A stretch of 64,000 nucleotides of DNA from Porphyromonas crevioricanis (GCF_900167225.1 NZ_FUXH01000003.1:62001-126000); one strand, 5' to 3'. Shown: positions 27,389 to 36,930, numbered from the stretch's first letter. Notes: generated from the sequence alone by a model not told the origin. Numbers and translations: made by a program.

Positions 27389-27442
27389 CCCCCAAAAAGG
27401 ATGCATCATAAGTTCTAGGTTATGATGCATCCTTTTTGGGGG
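27389..27442. terminator. 22-bp perfect hairpin after the LRR gene
   Basis: Arms 27389-27410 and 27421-27442 are perfectly complementary over 22 bp with a 10-base loop. The outer part contains A5 and T5. No long U run follows on the plus strand. It probably ends transcription of the LRR gene, but its perfect length is unusual. Confidence 0.65.
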
Positions 27443-27607
27443 CTGCTTAAATCGGCCAAAATCAAACACAAAAAGAGAAGCGAATAAAAAAAAATACAAA
27501 GCTTATTCTAAGAAATGATCAGAAATGATCGGGAGACGGCTTAACAGGAAAATTCTTTGCCAAGCACAATTGACTAAAAATAGGAGGGGCTTCTATGCAA
27601 ATTCTCT

Positions 27608-27615
27608 TACCTTTG
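27608..27615 (+). promoter_or_regulatory. -7 promoter box for the gcvH operon
   Basis: TACCTTTG on the plus strand, 76 bases before the gcvH ATG at 27692. No -33 TTTG at standard spacing. Confidence 0.5.
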
Positions 27616-27691
27616 TACTGCATCCTTTTGGAGATGTCGGTAGTCTTTGAAAGACAATTGTCATTTAGTAAAACCCTTAATAAAGAACCGT

Positions 27692-28063
27692 ATGAATTTC
27701 CCCCAAGATCTCAAGTACACCAAAGATCACGAATGGGTACGTATCGAAGGTGACACAGCTACAATCGGCATTACAGACTTTGCTCAGAACGAATTAGGCG
27801 AAATTGTATTTGTAGATGTAACCACCTTGGATGAAGAACTCGAAACCGAAGAAGTGTTTGGCAGTGTCGATGCTGTGAAAACAACTAGTGACTTACTAAT
27901 GCCTGTAGCAGGGACCGTGGTAGAGGCTAATTCGGATTTGGAAGCTCAGCCCGAGCTTGTGAACCAAGACCCTTATGGAAAAGGCTGGATTATCAAAGTT
28001 GCTATGAAATCACAAGGAGAACTACTCTCTGCTGATGAATACCGCACGCTTATTGGCAAATAA
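27692..28063 (+). CDS. gcvH: glycine cleavage system H protein
   Basis: A 123-residue lipoyl carrier protein that shuttles the aminomethyl group between the P, T and L proteins of glycine cleavage. It begins [16 protein letters not shown]. The lipoyl attachment lysine is K63 in [10 protein letters not shown]. The start is set at ATG 27692 because the upstream in-frame extension is not part of the family. It leads an apparent operon gcvH-purE-ispG-dut; the P and T proteins are not in this window. Confidence 0.95.
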   Translation: MNFPQDLKYTKDHEWVRIEGDTATIGITDFAQNELGEIVFVDVTTLDEELETEEVFGSVDAVKTTSDLLMPVAGTVVEANSDLEAQPELVNQDPYGKGWIIKVAMKSQGELLSADEYRTLIGK

Positions 28064-28102
28064 GCACTAAATAAGAGAAGTACTCGAAAGTCTTCGACCT
28101 AC

Positions 28103-28612
28103 ATGCAACCATTGGTAAGTATTATCATGGGGAGTACCTCTGATCTCCCCATAATGGAAAAAGCAGCAAAACGTCTTGAAGAGATGGAAATTCCTTTCGA
28201 GATGTTGGCGTTGTCGGCTCATCGTACCCCCATCGAAGTAGAGCAATATGCACGTTTGGCTCACGAGCGTGGAATCCGCATAATAGTAGCTGCAGCCGGC
28301 ATGGCTGCGCATCTCTGTGGTGTAATAGCTGCCCAAACAGCTATCCCCATAATAGGAGTACCTATTGCTGCAACTCTGCAAGGTGTGGATGCTCTTTTGT
28401 CTATTATACAAATGCCTCCGGGCATACCTGTCGCCACTGTGGGAATCAATGCAGCCGATAATGCAGCTATCCTGGCTGTACAAATGATGGCTACAGGAGA
28501 TGAGACTTTGTATGCTAAACTTGTAGAATACAAGGAAAGCCTCAAAGAAAAGGTAGTAAAGGCCAATCAAGAACTCGCATCTCTGCAGGGCTACAGATTC
28601 AAGGTAAACTGA
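28103..28612 (+). CDS. purE: N5-carboxyaminoimidazole ribonucleotide mutase
   Basis: A 169-residue PurE class I enzyme that converts N5-CAIR to CAIR in purine synthesis. N-terminal MGSTSDLPIMEKA, then LSAHRTPIEV with the catalytic histidine, and the glycine/alanine-rich AAGMAAHLCGVIAAQT are conserved. Length is normal. It is 39 bases after gcvH and 14 before ispG. Confidence 0.96.
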   Translation: MQPLVSIIMGSTSDLPIMEKAAKRLEEMEIPFEMLALSAHRTPIEVEQYARLAHERGIRIIVAAAGMAAHLCGVIAAQTAIPIIGVPIAATLQGVDALLSIIQMPPGIPVATVGINAADNAAILAVQMMATGDETLYAKLVEYKESLKEKVVKANQELASLQGYRFKVN

Positions 28613-28626
28613 TCCACCGATGGCAT

Positions 28627-30384
28627 ATGTCTGAGGAAAATACTCCATACAATTACAGACGTCGCCACTCATCAACCGTACATATTGCAAGTACGATGAT
28701 GGGTGGCGACTGTCCTATACGCCTGCAGTCCATGACGAATACGTCCACCATGGACACCACAGCCTCTACAGAGCAGTGTATGCGTCTGTCAGAAGCAGGA
28801 GCCGACTATGTGCGCCTGACAGCCCAGGGTGTACGTGAGGCCAAAAATATCGGAGAAATAGCAAAGCTCTTGAAACAAAAGGGATATCCAATCCCTTTGA
28901 TAGCAGATATTCATTTCTCTCCCAAAGCAGCTCAGGCAGCCCTGCACACGGCTGACAAGGTGCGAATCAATCCAGGGAATTTCGTAGACTCCCCCCACAA
29001 AGGACTCTACTCGGAAGCAGAATTTGAGGAAGCAACTCAACGAGTAGAGGAAATATTCGGCACTTTCGTTGATGAGGCAAAACTCTTAGGGAAAGCTATC
29101 CGAATAGGAGTCAATCATGGTTCGTTATCCGAACGTATGATGCAGCGATACGGAGATAACCCATTGGGCATGGTAGAGAGCTGCATGGAATACCTGCGAG
29201 TATGCCACCATCGAGATTATCATGACGTGGTTATCTCGATGAAAAGCTCGAATGTACTGGTCATGACACAGGCTGTTCGTCTCTTGGTATCTCGTATGGA
29301 AGAGGAGGGCATGGCCTATCCTCTGCATTTGGGTGTTACAGAAGCAGGTAATGAGACAGATGGGCGTATTCGCTCAGCTTTGGGCATAGGGACATTGTTA
29401 GCAGATGGATATGGAGATACGATACGTGTTTCCCTCAGTGAAGATCCCGTAGCCGAATTGCCAGTAGCACGAATACTAATCGGACTGACAGAGCAATGGA
29501 GCCGTGCCCCTCAGATAGAGAGAGAAGAGTTGGGTACATATGAGAGAGAATATACCCAACGGAAAGACTGTCTGCCAGTGGGCGAGCTTCTGGGGCCAAA
29601 TTATCCACCAATAGTATTGGCGGACCTAAGACAAGCCTGCTCCCGAGATCTTACAGGTCTGGCAACCCCTCCGGATGCCCTCCTGCAGAGTGAGGAGGAC
29701 TACCAAACAGCCATACCGGGGGGCAAGATTATTCAATTGGATTGCTCCGAACTGAATGAAACTCGCATAGAAGAGATACGTTGCAGTCTCTCATCAATAC
29801 TTCTTCTATCCTCTTCACATCTCAATCCCATAGGGGATTGGCGCAAAGCTTTCCAGAAAATGAGGAAAGCCAAGCTACATACTCCGGTCTTACTACATCG
29901 TAATTATGCAGACAACGATCTGGAGACTCTCATGGTAAAAGCCAGTACAGAGATGGGGGCATTACTCCTCGAAGGACGTGCCAATGGATTAGCAATATCG
30001 GCTCCTAAAATCTCTAACCAAGGAGAGATTGTACGAATTGCTTACAGCATACTACAAGCAGCCAGACTTCGTACTACAACAACAGAGTACATTAGTTGTC
30101 CCGGCTGTGGACGCACCCTATACGACTTGGGAAGTACGATCCGACAAATCAAAAAAGCAACAGCAGGTCTGGTTGGTCTGAAAATAGGAATCATGGGTTG
30201 CATCGTGAATGGCCCCGGAGAAATGGCCGATGCCGATTATGGTTATGTGGGAGCAGGCCCCGGACGAATTGACCTATACCGACATGGGAAATGTGTGGAA
30301 AAGGGTATTCCGGCAGATCAAGCTGTAACAAGATTGGTTGCACTGATCAAGTCCCATGGTGATTGGTCTCGTCCTAACGGCTAA
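28627..30384 (+). CDS. ispG: 4-hydroxy-3-methylbut-2-enyl diphosphate synthase, large type
   Basis: A 585-residue IspG/GcpE, the penultimate enzyme of the MEP isoprenoid pathway. The C-terminal iron-sulfur domain has [13 protein letters not shown] (CxxC) and [19 protein letters not shown] with the third Cys. The N-terminal TIM barrel begins with [15 protein letters not shown]. The length, about 200 residues more than E. coli IspG, is due to the extra A* domain typical of Bacteroidetes and plants. It links with menA, which uses the isoprenoid product. Confidence 0.96.
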   Translation: MSEENTPYNYRRRHSSTVHIASTMMGGDCPIRLQSMTNTSTMDTTASTEQCMRLSEAGADYVRLTAQGVREAKNIGEIAKLLKQKGYPIPLIADIHFSPKAAQAALHTADKVRINPGNFVDSPHKGLYSEAEFEEATQRVEEIFGTFVDEAKLLGKAIRIGVNHGSLSERMMQRYGDNPLGMVESCMEYLRVCHHRDYHDVVISMKSSNVLVMTQAVRLLVSRMEEEGMAYPLHLGVTEAGNETDGRIRSALGIGTLLADGYGDTIRVSLSEDPVAELPVARILIGLTEQWSRAPQIEREELGTYEREYTQRKDCLPVGELLGPNYPPIVLADLRQACSRDLTGLATPPDALLQSEEDYQTAIPGGKIIQLDCSELNETRIEEIRCSLSSILLLSSSHLNPIGDWRKAFQKMRKAKLHTPVLLHRNYADNDLETLMVKASTEMGALLLEGRANGLAISAPKISNQGEIVRIAYSILQAARLRTTTTEYISCPGCGRTLYDLGSTIRQIKKATAGLVGLKIGIMGCIVNGPGEMADADYGYVGAGPGRIDLYRHGKCVEKGIPADQAVTRLVALIKSHGDWSRPNG

Positions 30385-30395
30385 AAACAAAAACA

Positions 30396-30830
30396 ATGAA
30401 AGTAAGGATACTAAACCGCAGCCATCATCCACTACCAACCTATGCGACCTCAATGTCCGCAGGTATGGACATACGGGCTTTTCTCTCCCAACCTATTACC
30501 CTCTCTCCTTTGGAGCGATGCTTAATCCCCACCGGACTTTCGATAGAACTCCCTCCCGGCTACGAGGCTCAACTTCGGCCTCGCTCCGGCCTCGCTCTCA
30601 AACACGGTATCAGCCTGCTCAATACACCCGGGACCATTGATGCCGACTATCGTGGGGAGATTGGCGTGATACTAATCAACCTCTCCAACCAAGACTTTGT
30701 AATAGCTGATGGAGATCGTATTGCACAAATGGTCATCACCTCCTACGAACATGTATGCTGGGAACCTTGCCAAGGATTATCCACCAGCGAAAGAGGAGAG
30801 GGAGGATTTGGCCACAGCGGAAAAAACTGA
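30396..30830 (+). CDS. dut: dUTP diphosphatase
   Basis: A 144-residue trimeric dUTPase that hydrolyses dUTP to dUMP and keeps uracil out of DNA. All five motifs are seen: [43 protein letters not shown] and the C-terminal [11 protein letters not shown]. It follows ispG by 11 bases and ends the operon. Confidence 0.97.
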   Translation: MKVRILNRSHHPLPTYATSMSAGMDIRAFLSQPITLSPLERCLIPTGLSIELPPGYEAQLRPRSGLALKHGISLLNTPGTIDADYRGEIGVILINLSNQDFVIADGDRIAQMVITSYEHVCWEPCQGLSTSERGEGGFGHSGKN

Positions 30831-30926
30831 CGAGCCATATCAATTCTCTCTAAGGAATGTCCTCCTCGAAGAGATAAAAACTTTTGATTATCCAGATATA
30901 TGACTATCCTCAAACCTTATCCTGAA

Positions 30927-31985
30927 ATGAAAAAACTAAATCAACAACACAAGAAAGCTCAGAACCTACTCTTTCTCCCTCTCCTCCTACTCGCTCTCTT
31001 TTCTTGCAAATCTAAAGACAGTGAGCCAGAAAAATCTTTCATCATAGGACAAGATGAAAAGCGACCCAATGTAATCACTATTGTAACAGACAAAAAACCG
31101 GGCGAACAACTTGTACTAGGCTATGTCAGTGCCAATGGAGAGCCTGTTAGCTTTGAGGGAGCAGAAGGCAAACATCGCGATGGAGGCTACAGCTCTCTCA
31201 CCATAAAAAGCCCGATTATCAAAATCGTAGGAGCGATTGCTCTTTTCGAATGCGGTGGAGTATATGATGCCAACGGAGTATTGGCCTCTAAACCAAACAA
31301 AATTAAATCACTCGTTGTAAGCCCTTCTCCCGCACTATCTCGGATAGCCTGTGCCGACAACATAATTGATCAAATAGACCTCCGCCAAGCAACTAATCTG
31401 GAGCGTTTTGCTGCAGGAAATAACCTCTTAAAAGAGATCGATTTCAGCCAAAACCGCAAATTGGAAATGGCATTTCTCTATCACAACAAACTAAAAACAA
31501 TTGATTTCTCACAGAACCCCGATTTGGAAATTCTCAGTTGTTATGATAATGAACTGGAAAAGCTGGACCTCCGCAACAACAAAAGGTTGGGAGGAGTGTT
31601 TCTGCAAGGGAATAAACTGTCTTCTCTTGATTTCTCTGCTTGCGAACGACTGGTGAAGGTCATTTGCTTCTCCAATCGTCTTTTTGGTGCAGAAATGAGT
31701 AAAATGCTGGAGAGTCTTCGCTCCAATCCTCCAAAAGAAAATTCCCTAATACTGGTGGACAAAACGGACTCCGAAGAAGAGAATCAGGCGAATGGCGAAG
31801 ATATTGCCCTGGTTAAGAAAAGAGGATGGAAACCAACATCCCTTGAAAAAGAAGCTGGAAAGATCGTGGAAAAAGACTACGAAGGCGAAAATGACTCGCC
31901 CTCCAAAGAAAGAAAGGGCCACGACAAATGGCGGACAGAACAAGAAAGGCTAACTCAGGCCGAAAGACAAAATTTCAGAATTTGA
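30927..31985 (+). CDS. leucine-rich-repeat lipoprotein
   Basis: A 352-residue probable lipoprotein. The signal sequence ends in the lipobox LALFSC. The ATG at 30927 is favoured over an in-frame ATG at 30900. Residues about 125-235 contain five or six LRR units of 20-22 residues (for example LEILSCYDNELEKLDLRNNK). It then has a short region like that in the T9SS LRR protein at 26161 (NRLFGAEMSKML ... DIALVKKRGWKP against NQLGAEAIYRLA ... ALALLKKKNWEV). The tail is charged, and no T9SS sorting domain is present. Confidence 0.82.
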   Translation: MKKLNQQHKKAQNLLFLPLLLLALFSCKSKDSEPEKSFIIGQDEKRPNVITIVTDKKPGEQLVLGYVSANGEPVSFEGAEGKHRDGGYSSLTIKSPIIKIVGAIALFECGGVYDANGVLASKPNKIKSLVVSPSPALSRIACADNIIDQIDLRQATNLERFAAGNNLLKEIDFSQNRKLEMAFLYHNKLKTIDFSQNPDLEILSCYDNELEKLDLRNNKRLGGVFLQGNKLSSLDFSACERLVKVICFSNRLFGAEMSKMLESLRSNPPKENSLILVDKTDSEEENQANGEDIALVKKRGWKPTSLEKEAGKIVEKDYEGENDSPSKERKGHDKWRTEQERLTQAERQNFRI

Positions 31986-31996
31986 TGGCAATCAAT

Positions 31997-32041
31997 CCTC
32001 CTCTCTTCGGGTAGATAAAAAGATATCTCCCGAAGAGGAGG
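31997..32041. terminator. hairpin between convergent LRR and LptD-like genes
   Basis: An interrupted stem: CCTCCTC and TTCGGG (31997-32011) pair with CCCGAA and GAGGAGG (32029-32041). A 5-bp AGATA/TATCT inner stem and a six-base loop complete it. It lies one base from the LptD-like stop codon and could act in both directions. Confidence 0.65.
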
Positions 32042-32042
32042 G

Positions 32043-35000
32043 TTATCGCCAATTAGACCCTCGCAAGGGAGAGCTGCTCTGCTGCCATTTGAGATCCTGC
32101 AACAAGCTACTCTTCACAGCAATCGTGATATTATAGGACTTATTAAAGCCGATAGGGATAAAACCTGCTGTCAGTGCCCAGCAGTGCATATCGCGAGTGA
32201 GATTGAACTGTAGATTAGTAACCCTTTTCAAATCGAAATTATAGTTCCCATGAAAATTGAATGACCATCCCGGTGTGGGGTTGAGCATTCCATTGAAGCT
32301 TAAGTTATGAGTGAGCTTATACTTAAAATCCTCACGAGCAAAGTCAAATTCAGCACGGCCGTAGTTCACGGAATAGTTTACAGAAAAATTCCAGCCAAAC
32401 TTATTGATGACATAGCCACTATTATCCTGCTGTGGCACATCTTTCTTTCGTCCAAGCAAACCTCCGGAGGGGGAACTTTTCTCTCCATCCTTCTGATCAT
32501 CTTTTTTACCAGCCGGATTCTTGTTACCTCCTTTCTCTGAGGAATTCTCCTCTCCAGCTGCGTCTTTCTTCTCTCTCGAAAAGAATTTAGCGAGCTTATC
32601 AAAGGTATCATTGTTAAATGTATAAGAGAATGCCGTACCGGTAGAGATCAGACTACCAATCCCTTTTCCATTCAAAATTTTCAAATCATTTGACTTATAG
32701 TAAGAGAAGCCACCCTCGGGAGTCTTAACAGTCTTGTAAACATAAGGATCGAAAGCTCCACTCAAAGACAGGTTGAAATTGCCGGGTAACTTTAAGCGCA
32801 AAGAAGTGTTGATATTACTCCAACGAAGAGAATCGGCAGCCATATTATAACTCGTTCCCCAAGTGAAGTCGTCGATAATACTCCATTTAGCAAAACCAGT
32901 AGAATCGGTTTTCGATTTCACTTTGGCTTCTATGTTGTTAGCAAAAGACAGACTAATCACCCCTTGCTTACCTCTCGGAGGAACACCTACAGACTGCCCC
33001 TCATAGGGCGAGTACCACTCTGTCTGAAGTTTCCCCTCCTTGTCCGGATAAGATATTTGCTTCCAAGCCTTGAAGAATGGATCAGAAAAGTCCGGCGCAT
33101 AAGAAAGAGAAATAGTGGGATTCAGACGGTGCCTAATAACACTCAGTTTATCCCCAAAAAGGAATCTCCAAGGGGTAAAGAAACCATACAAAGTAGTAGA
33201 GAGAGAGAGGGAGGTATTGAAGTCCCAAGAACGATAGAAACCATAAACAGTATCAGAGACACTCAGCCTGCCAGCAGACGGATCAAAAGCCTTATTTATT
33301 TTATGAGAGTACCAGCGCTCATTATAATTGACAGAAGGAGTAAGATTAATATAGTCGAAGAGTGTAAATGTGGCATTGATGGGTATATTGTGAGAAGCTC
33401 CATTTTGCCAGTCACGCAGCAAGTCGGACTTCAATAACTTGTCCTCCTTTGTTGTAATACGATTTCGAATACTTCCACTATAAGACATCTTGATCTTCTC
33501 ATACCAACGCTCGGAGCCCACGCGCTTTTTGCGTTTGAATGGGAATATAGAACTCATAGAGATGTTCATATCCGGCAAAGTGAGAGCAATAGTACTGTCT
33601 TGTGTCCTCTGTGTCACATTCATCGATGTCGAAATGGAAAAAGGAGTTCCAGGGAAAGTCCGCCTATAATTGACATTGGAGCTCTTGGTATTCTGAGCAT
33701 ACCTCTGCCCCCCTCCATAGAGGCTGGAGAGAGCATTACGGTCATAACTACTGGTCGAAAAATTGACACTGGCCGAAAAATTTCGATTGGGATCGGCCTT
33801 AGGATCTTGTGTATGCGACCAATTGATATGGAAATCCTTATTTTTTTGATACCCCTGCGGATCAAACTTATACCCATGTACAGTCACTAAATAACCAGCA
33901 TCGACAGAGCCGGAAAATTTGTAACGCTTACGGTACTGGCTGGCAGCAGATACTCCCCACGAGCCTTTGCTATAGATCTCTCCGGTCAGGGCCAAATCGA
34001 CATAGTCATTGAAAGCAAAATAGTAGCCTCCATTGCGCAGATAAAAACCCTTCTCCAATTCTTCTCCATAGCTTGGAGGAAGAATGCCCGAAGAATAGGT
34101 ACTATTGAAAGGAAAAAAACCAAAGGGAAGACCCAGCGCATAAATAGGTACATCGGCAATCACCAAGTAAGCAGGGCCCGTGACAATATTTTTTTGTGGT
34201 CTTACCTTGGCCCTTGTCAAGTGTATATAAAAGTGAGGATGATCGACCCTATCACAAGTGGAATACTTGCCATCGCACATATAGAGTGTATTATCCTCCA
34301 ATTTTTTTGTCTGTGTCGCTGTCACATAGCCTTCTCCCTGACGTGTAACAACCCCACTGATAAATCCTTTCCCGGTTTTGATGTTGTAGTTCATTGTACG
34401 AGCCTGATACTCCATCTCTCCATCTTTGAATATCGGGAAATGGTCAGCACGCCCCATACTGTCGGTGATGTAGCGGGAGAAGACGACAGAGCTATCAACA
34501 TTCAAGCGCATAAAATTGGCCTGAAGACCTTTGTTTTGAAAATTGACACTACTCTCTCCAAAGAGATAAATCAAGTTACTCTTGAGCATCACCATAGAAT
34601 CAGCAGCCTGATAGTCCACAATCTCTGCGAAAGCAGGATCATCTACGATAGTAGGAAAATCCTTGAGAGAATCTACTGTGGCCAAAGAAGAAAGAGAGTC
34701 TGCAAGCAAGCTGTCTCTACCAGACAGAGAATCTGGAGTACTACGCAGATCTCGACGAATAGTATCGGCTAAGCGAGTACTGTCAATCTTCTTCGATTGA
34801 GCTGAGCCGAAAAGCTTACCAAGAGAATCCGGGAGAAGAGAGGGAATTTTCGCAGCTGTATCCGAGAGAGTTAAGGAAGGAGGCTCTGACTGCAATATCG
34901 GAGATGGTTGGGTCCGCTTACGACCGACACAAGCAGAGAACAACAAGACCATACATGCCAACCACGGCAAGGCCTCTCTCAGCCATGTTCTTCCAGCACT

Positions 35001-35063
35001 TTTATTTGGTACCACTCCCGTATCTGCTATCTGCGGTCTTCTTAGATTTCGCCTCCATATCAC
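32043..35063 (-). CDS. LptD-like outer membrane protein (putative LPS assembly)
   Basis: A 1006-residue protein. The signal sequence ends in a lipobox-like LLFSAC (C45). A Ser/Asp-rich spacer covers about 46-150. An OstA-type beta domain (about 155-310) holds LIYLFGESSVNF and GKGFISGVVTRQGEGYV. A large beta-barrel domain follows, with SSGILPPSYGEELEKGFYLRNGGYY as its most conserved stretch (read in parts). It matches the Bacteroidetes LptD family, which inserts lipopolysaccharide into the outer leaflet. The first codon is GTG; an in-frame TGA lies two codons upstream, so the only alternatives are internal, such as GTG at codon 17. Confidence 0.82.
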   Translation of the reverse strand: MIWRRNLRRPQIADTGVVPNKSAGRTWLREALPWLACMVLLFSACVGRKRTQPSPILQSEPPSLTLSDTAAKIPSLLPDSLGKLFGSAQSKKIDSTRLADTIRRDLRSTPDSLSGRDSLLADSLSSLATVDSLKDFPTIVDDPAFAEIVDYQAADSMVMLKSNLIYLFGESSVNFQNKGLQANFMRLNVDSSVVFSRYITDSMGRADHFPIFKDGEMEYQARTMNYNIKTGKGFISGVVTRQGEGYVTATQTKKLEDNTLYMCDGKYSTCDRVDHPHFYIHLTRAKVRPQKNIVTGPAYLVIADVPIYALGLPFGFFPFNSTYSSGILPPSYGEELEKGFYLRNGGYYFAFNDYVDLALTGEIYSKGSWGVSAASQYRKRYKFSGSVDAGYLVTVHGYKFDPQGYQKNKDFHINWSHTQDPKADPNRNFSASVNFSTSSYDRNALSSLYGGGQRYAQNTKSSNVNYRRTFPGTPFSISTSMNVTQRTQDSTIALTLPDMNISMSSIFPFKRKKRVGSERWYEKIKMSYSGSIRNRITTKEDKLLKSDLLRDWQNGASHNIPINATFTLFDYINLTPSVNYNERWYSHKINKAFDPSAGRLSVSDTVYGFYRSWDFNTSLSLSTTLYGFFTPWRFLFGDKLSVIRHRLNPTISLSYAPDFSDPFFKAWKQISYPDKEGKLQTEWYSPYEGQSVGVPPRGKQGVISLSFANNIEAKVKSKTDSTGFAKWSIIDDFTWGTSYNMAADSLRWSNINTSLRLKLPGNFNLSLSGAFDPYVYKTVKTPEGGFSYYKSNDLKILNGKGIGSLISTGTAFSYTFNNDTFDKLAKFFSREKKDAAGEENSSEKGGNKNPAGKKDDQKDGEKSSPSGGLLGRKKDVPQQDNSGYVINKFGWNFSVNYSVNYGRAEFDFAREDFKYKLTHNLSFNGMLNPTPGWSFNFHGNYNFDLKRVTNLQFNLTRDMHCWALTAGFIPIGFNKSYNITIAVKSSLLQDLKWQQSSSPLRGSNWR

Positions 35064-35108
35064 AACTCATAGGCCAATCAACCTAACAAGTGATCGGACA
35101 GCGCAGAG

Positions 35109-35116
35109 CAAAGGTA
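35109..35116 (-). promoter_or_regulatory. -7 promoter box for the LptD-like gene
   Basis: TACCTTTG on the minus strand, 46 bases upstream of the GTG start. No -33 TTTG at 19-21 bases. Confidence 0.5.
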
Positions 35117-35249
35117 AGTGGATTTTGGCATTTATCGGAGACTCTCGTGCGACACAACACTCGCCTCATCATCATTGACATTCAAAATTGGTTATATATC
35201 CAAAGTACACTCTATTCTCTTTGATCTTTCAAAGTTCTGCGACTATAGT

Positions 35250-35315
35250 ATTCCGGAGAGTTCTGCAAAAGGCTATACTTGAAATCGTTTTTCCGAGAGT
35301 TCTCACAACGATTTC
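35250..35315. repeat. repeat-rich intergenic segment with 9-bp inverted repeat
   Basis: GAAATCGTT (35281-35289) and AACGATTTC (35307-35315) are perfect inverted repeats around GAGAGTTCTC. A similar TTCCG..GAGTTCT segment stands about 40 bases before it. The period is about 40 bp, not 22 bp, so it differs from the three arrays listed elsewhere. Confidence 0.5.
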
Positions 35316-35340
35316 TATCATAGCATTTTACCTAAATAAT

Positions 35341-35382
35341 AAAAGCCGGATACACCCTTCTATCAGGTGTCCGACTTTTTAT
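35341..35382 (-). terminator. intrinsic terminator of the YtxH/DUF1469 cluster
   Basis: On the minus strand AAAGTCGGACACC pairs with GGTGTATCCGGCTTT (two-base bulge, G-U pairs), followed by TTATTATTT. It lies 68 bases after the stop codon of the 35450 gene. Confidence 0.65.
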
Positions 35383-35449
35383 TTCTTACTCTAACAAGGT
35401 TTCTTGAGGAAAGAGCAAAACTCAGCCCCCTGCTTCTCCGAGAGGAGGG

Positions 35450-35851
35450 TTATCTCTTACTTCGACTAAACTTCCTTCTAATCCTTTTTTTCAAGAAGCC
35501 TAAAACGGCTGTCAACAAGATCGGAGTGGCCATACTGGCAGCCTGCCTCACAATAGGCGAAAGTCCATCGCTCTCACACGTTATTTCTACACCCGGACGA
35601 GCCTTGCCAACTGCACGCCTTCTCTGTGACGAGGGGGAAGGTCTATGTTCGGGTCCAGAAATCAAATCACGAATCTTCCCCAAAAAGCTATCTCTGGGAA
35701 TAAGGATTGATCCAATTTCGGAATACAGAATATGTCGATAGTTATTCTTGAAATGATCATAGTCAGCCTGCAGGGAAGACAAAGCCCGCACTCGGTGTCT
35801 CTCTGCCATAATCTTCCTCTCAAGCATTGTTTCGTAAGCGTTCTTCTTCAT
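35450..35851 (-). CDS. hypothetical protein, C-terminally basic
   Basis: A 133-residue protein that I do not recognise. Residues 1-45 are charged and probably helical. Residues 65-90 are polar and Arg/Ser/Pro-rich. A hydrophobic segment (about 103-121, AASMATPILLTAVLGFLKKR) is followed by a very basic C-terminus. Its ATG overlaps the stop codon of the DUF1469 gene (ATGA at 35848-35851), so the two are probably coupled. It may be a small membrane-associated partner of that protein. Confidence 0.7.
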   Translation of the reverse strand: MKKNAYETMLERKIMAERHRVRALSSLQADYDHFKNNYRHILYSEIGSILIPRDSFLGKIRDLISGPEHRPSPSSQRRRAVGKARPGVEITCESDGLSPIVRQAASMATPILLTAVLGFLKKRIRRKFSRSKR

Positions 35852-36279
35852 CTATCACCTCCTTCCTCGGCATAACCTCTACAGGACGATTTCTCCTCAC
35901 AAGACAAATCCTCATAAGTCTTGCGCAACTCCTCAATCTGGTCCAGCATACTCGCAGCAAAGAAATCACGAATCCGGCTACGACGCTTCTTGAAAAGAAT
36001 CCATACCAGCAGCATTACCAATAGCAGTATGGCACACACACAGAAAAAGCCTGCATATATCGGAATGGAAAGCCAACGAGAAAAGCCAAAAGCGAGCCCG
36101 ATAAGTGCAAGCAACGAAAACATGAAGCCAAGGGAGAATATCAAGAGCAAGGACACAGCCTTAGCTTCGAGTTTGGCCAGCATATCCCCCAAGCCATAGA
36201 GAAAGGCATCCAACGAAGCTTTCACATATGCACGTAGCCCGGAAAATAAGCTGTCGAGACTAAAATCTTTGTTTTGCAT
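35848..36279 (-). CDS. DUF1469 (phage holin family) membrane protein
   Basis: A 143-residue protein with two membrane helices (about 42-66 and 73-97) and a cytoplasmic charged C-terminus. It matches the family labelled phage holin superfamily III/DUF1469 (YqjE-like). No phage genes are nearby, and in Bacteroidetes such genes sit in housekeeping stress or envelope clusters with YtxH proteins, as here. The family label does not prove holin activity. Confidence 0.8.
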   Translation of the reverse strand: MQNKDFSLDSLFSGLRAYVKASLDAFLYGLGDMLAKLEAKAVSLLLIFSLGFMFSLLALIGLAFGFSRWLSIPIYAGFFCVCAILLLVMLLVWILFKKRRSRIRDFFAASMLDQIEELRKTYEDLSCEEKSSCRGYAEEGGDR

Positions 36280-36454
36280 GAAACTGTGTTTTTAGTTGAA
36301 AGAGAGAAAGTCGCCTCTCCGAAAAAAGAAGGAAGTTCTCAGACTGACCAAGAGCAAAAAGCGAGAGAGCCACACGAGCATCACTGCCTCACTCTCGGTT
36401 AGAGAACCCACCCCAAGAGCGCCCCCCGTGGAAACGGGAGACTAATAGGCTTCT

Positions 36455-36498
36455 AAAAAATCGCCTCACAAAACATTGACAAGTGTTTTGTGAGGCGA
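36455..36498 (-). terminator. intrinsic terminator after the ytxH gene
   Basis: A perfect 15-bp stem (36461-36475 with 36484-36498, 8-base loop) is followed on the minus strand by six U residues (36460-36455). It stands five bases after the YtxH stop codon and would separate that gene from the DUF1469 gene 170 bases further on. Confidence 0.85.
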
Positions 36499-36503
36499 CA
36501 ATC

Positions 36504-36788
36504 TCAATGCTCCAGCTTCTCCTCGATAAACTCTTCTACCTCCTCGGCTTTCTCTTCCACCCGACTCTTCAAGTCCCGGGTTGCACGAGCAAGCTTATCG
36601 CGGTATTTCTGGTAGCGGTCTTTGGCTTCATAATAGCCTTCCACCACGCTGTCCTGCACCTTTTCTGCGGTTGCCGATACTCCCTCTACGAAACGCACAC
36701 GCTTAGTTTCGTCCAAGAAATAGGCTATTGCGGCACCTGCGGCGGCCCCCAAGATGAGACCCAATGTGAATTTACCTTGATTCTGCAT
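36504..36788 (-). CDS. YtxH domain-containing protein
   Basis: A 94-residue protein. The N-terminal glycine/alanine-rich hydrophobic segment GLILGAAAGAAIAYFLDETK (residues 10-29) is the YtxH signature. The rest is a long charged helix, probably a coiled coil, ending EEKLEH. YtxH proteins are small general-stress or envelope-associated proteins. It is close to the DUF1469 gene but has its own strong terminator. Confidence 0.88.
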   Translation of the reverse strand: MQNQGKFTLGLILGAAAGAAIAYFLDETKRVRFVEGVSATAEKVQDSVVEGYYEAKDRYQKYRDKLARATRDLKSRVEEKAEEVEEFIEEKLEH

Positions 36789-36930
36789 AGAAGATTCTCC
36801 TTTAATGGTTAGTCATTATTTTTCTGAAGTGCCTCACTCTCTGTGGGCGAAGTAAAGATAAGACTTTTTGGGCATTATAACAAGTTCGATACAAGTCTAT
36901 CAAGCATAAGCTCAGCTACACAGGCTAAGA

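Larger units (their letters stand above)
35064..35449. other. intergenic region upstream of the LptD-like gene
   Basis: 386 bases with no supported gene. It contains a TACCTTTG box at 35109-35116, an inverted/direct repeat segment at 35250-35315, and the terminator of the upstream small-gene cluster at 35341-35382. A 68-codon frame at 35188-35394 runs through the repeat and terminator and is rejected. Confidence 0.6.

Noticed and set aside
35188-35394. 68-codon frame upstream of the LptD-like gene
   Set aside because: It crosses an inverted repeat and the terminator of the neighbouring cluster.
35848-36279. Prophage remnant suggested by a holin-family gene
   Set aside because: No integrase, capsid or lysin genes near it; DUF1469 proteins with YtxH neighbours are common chromosomal genes.
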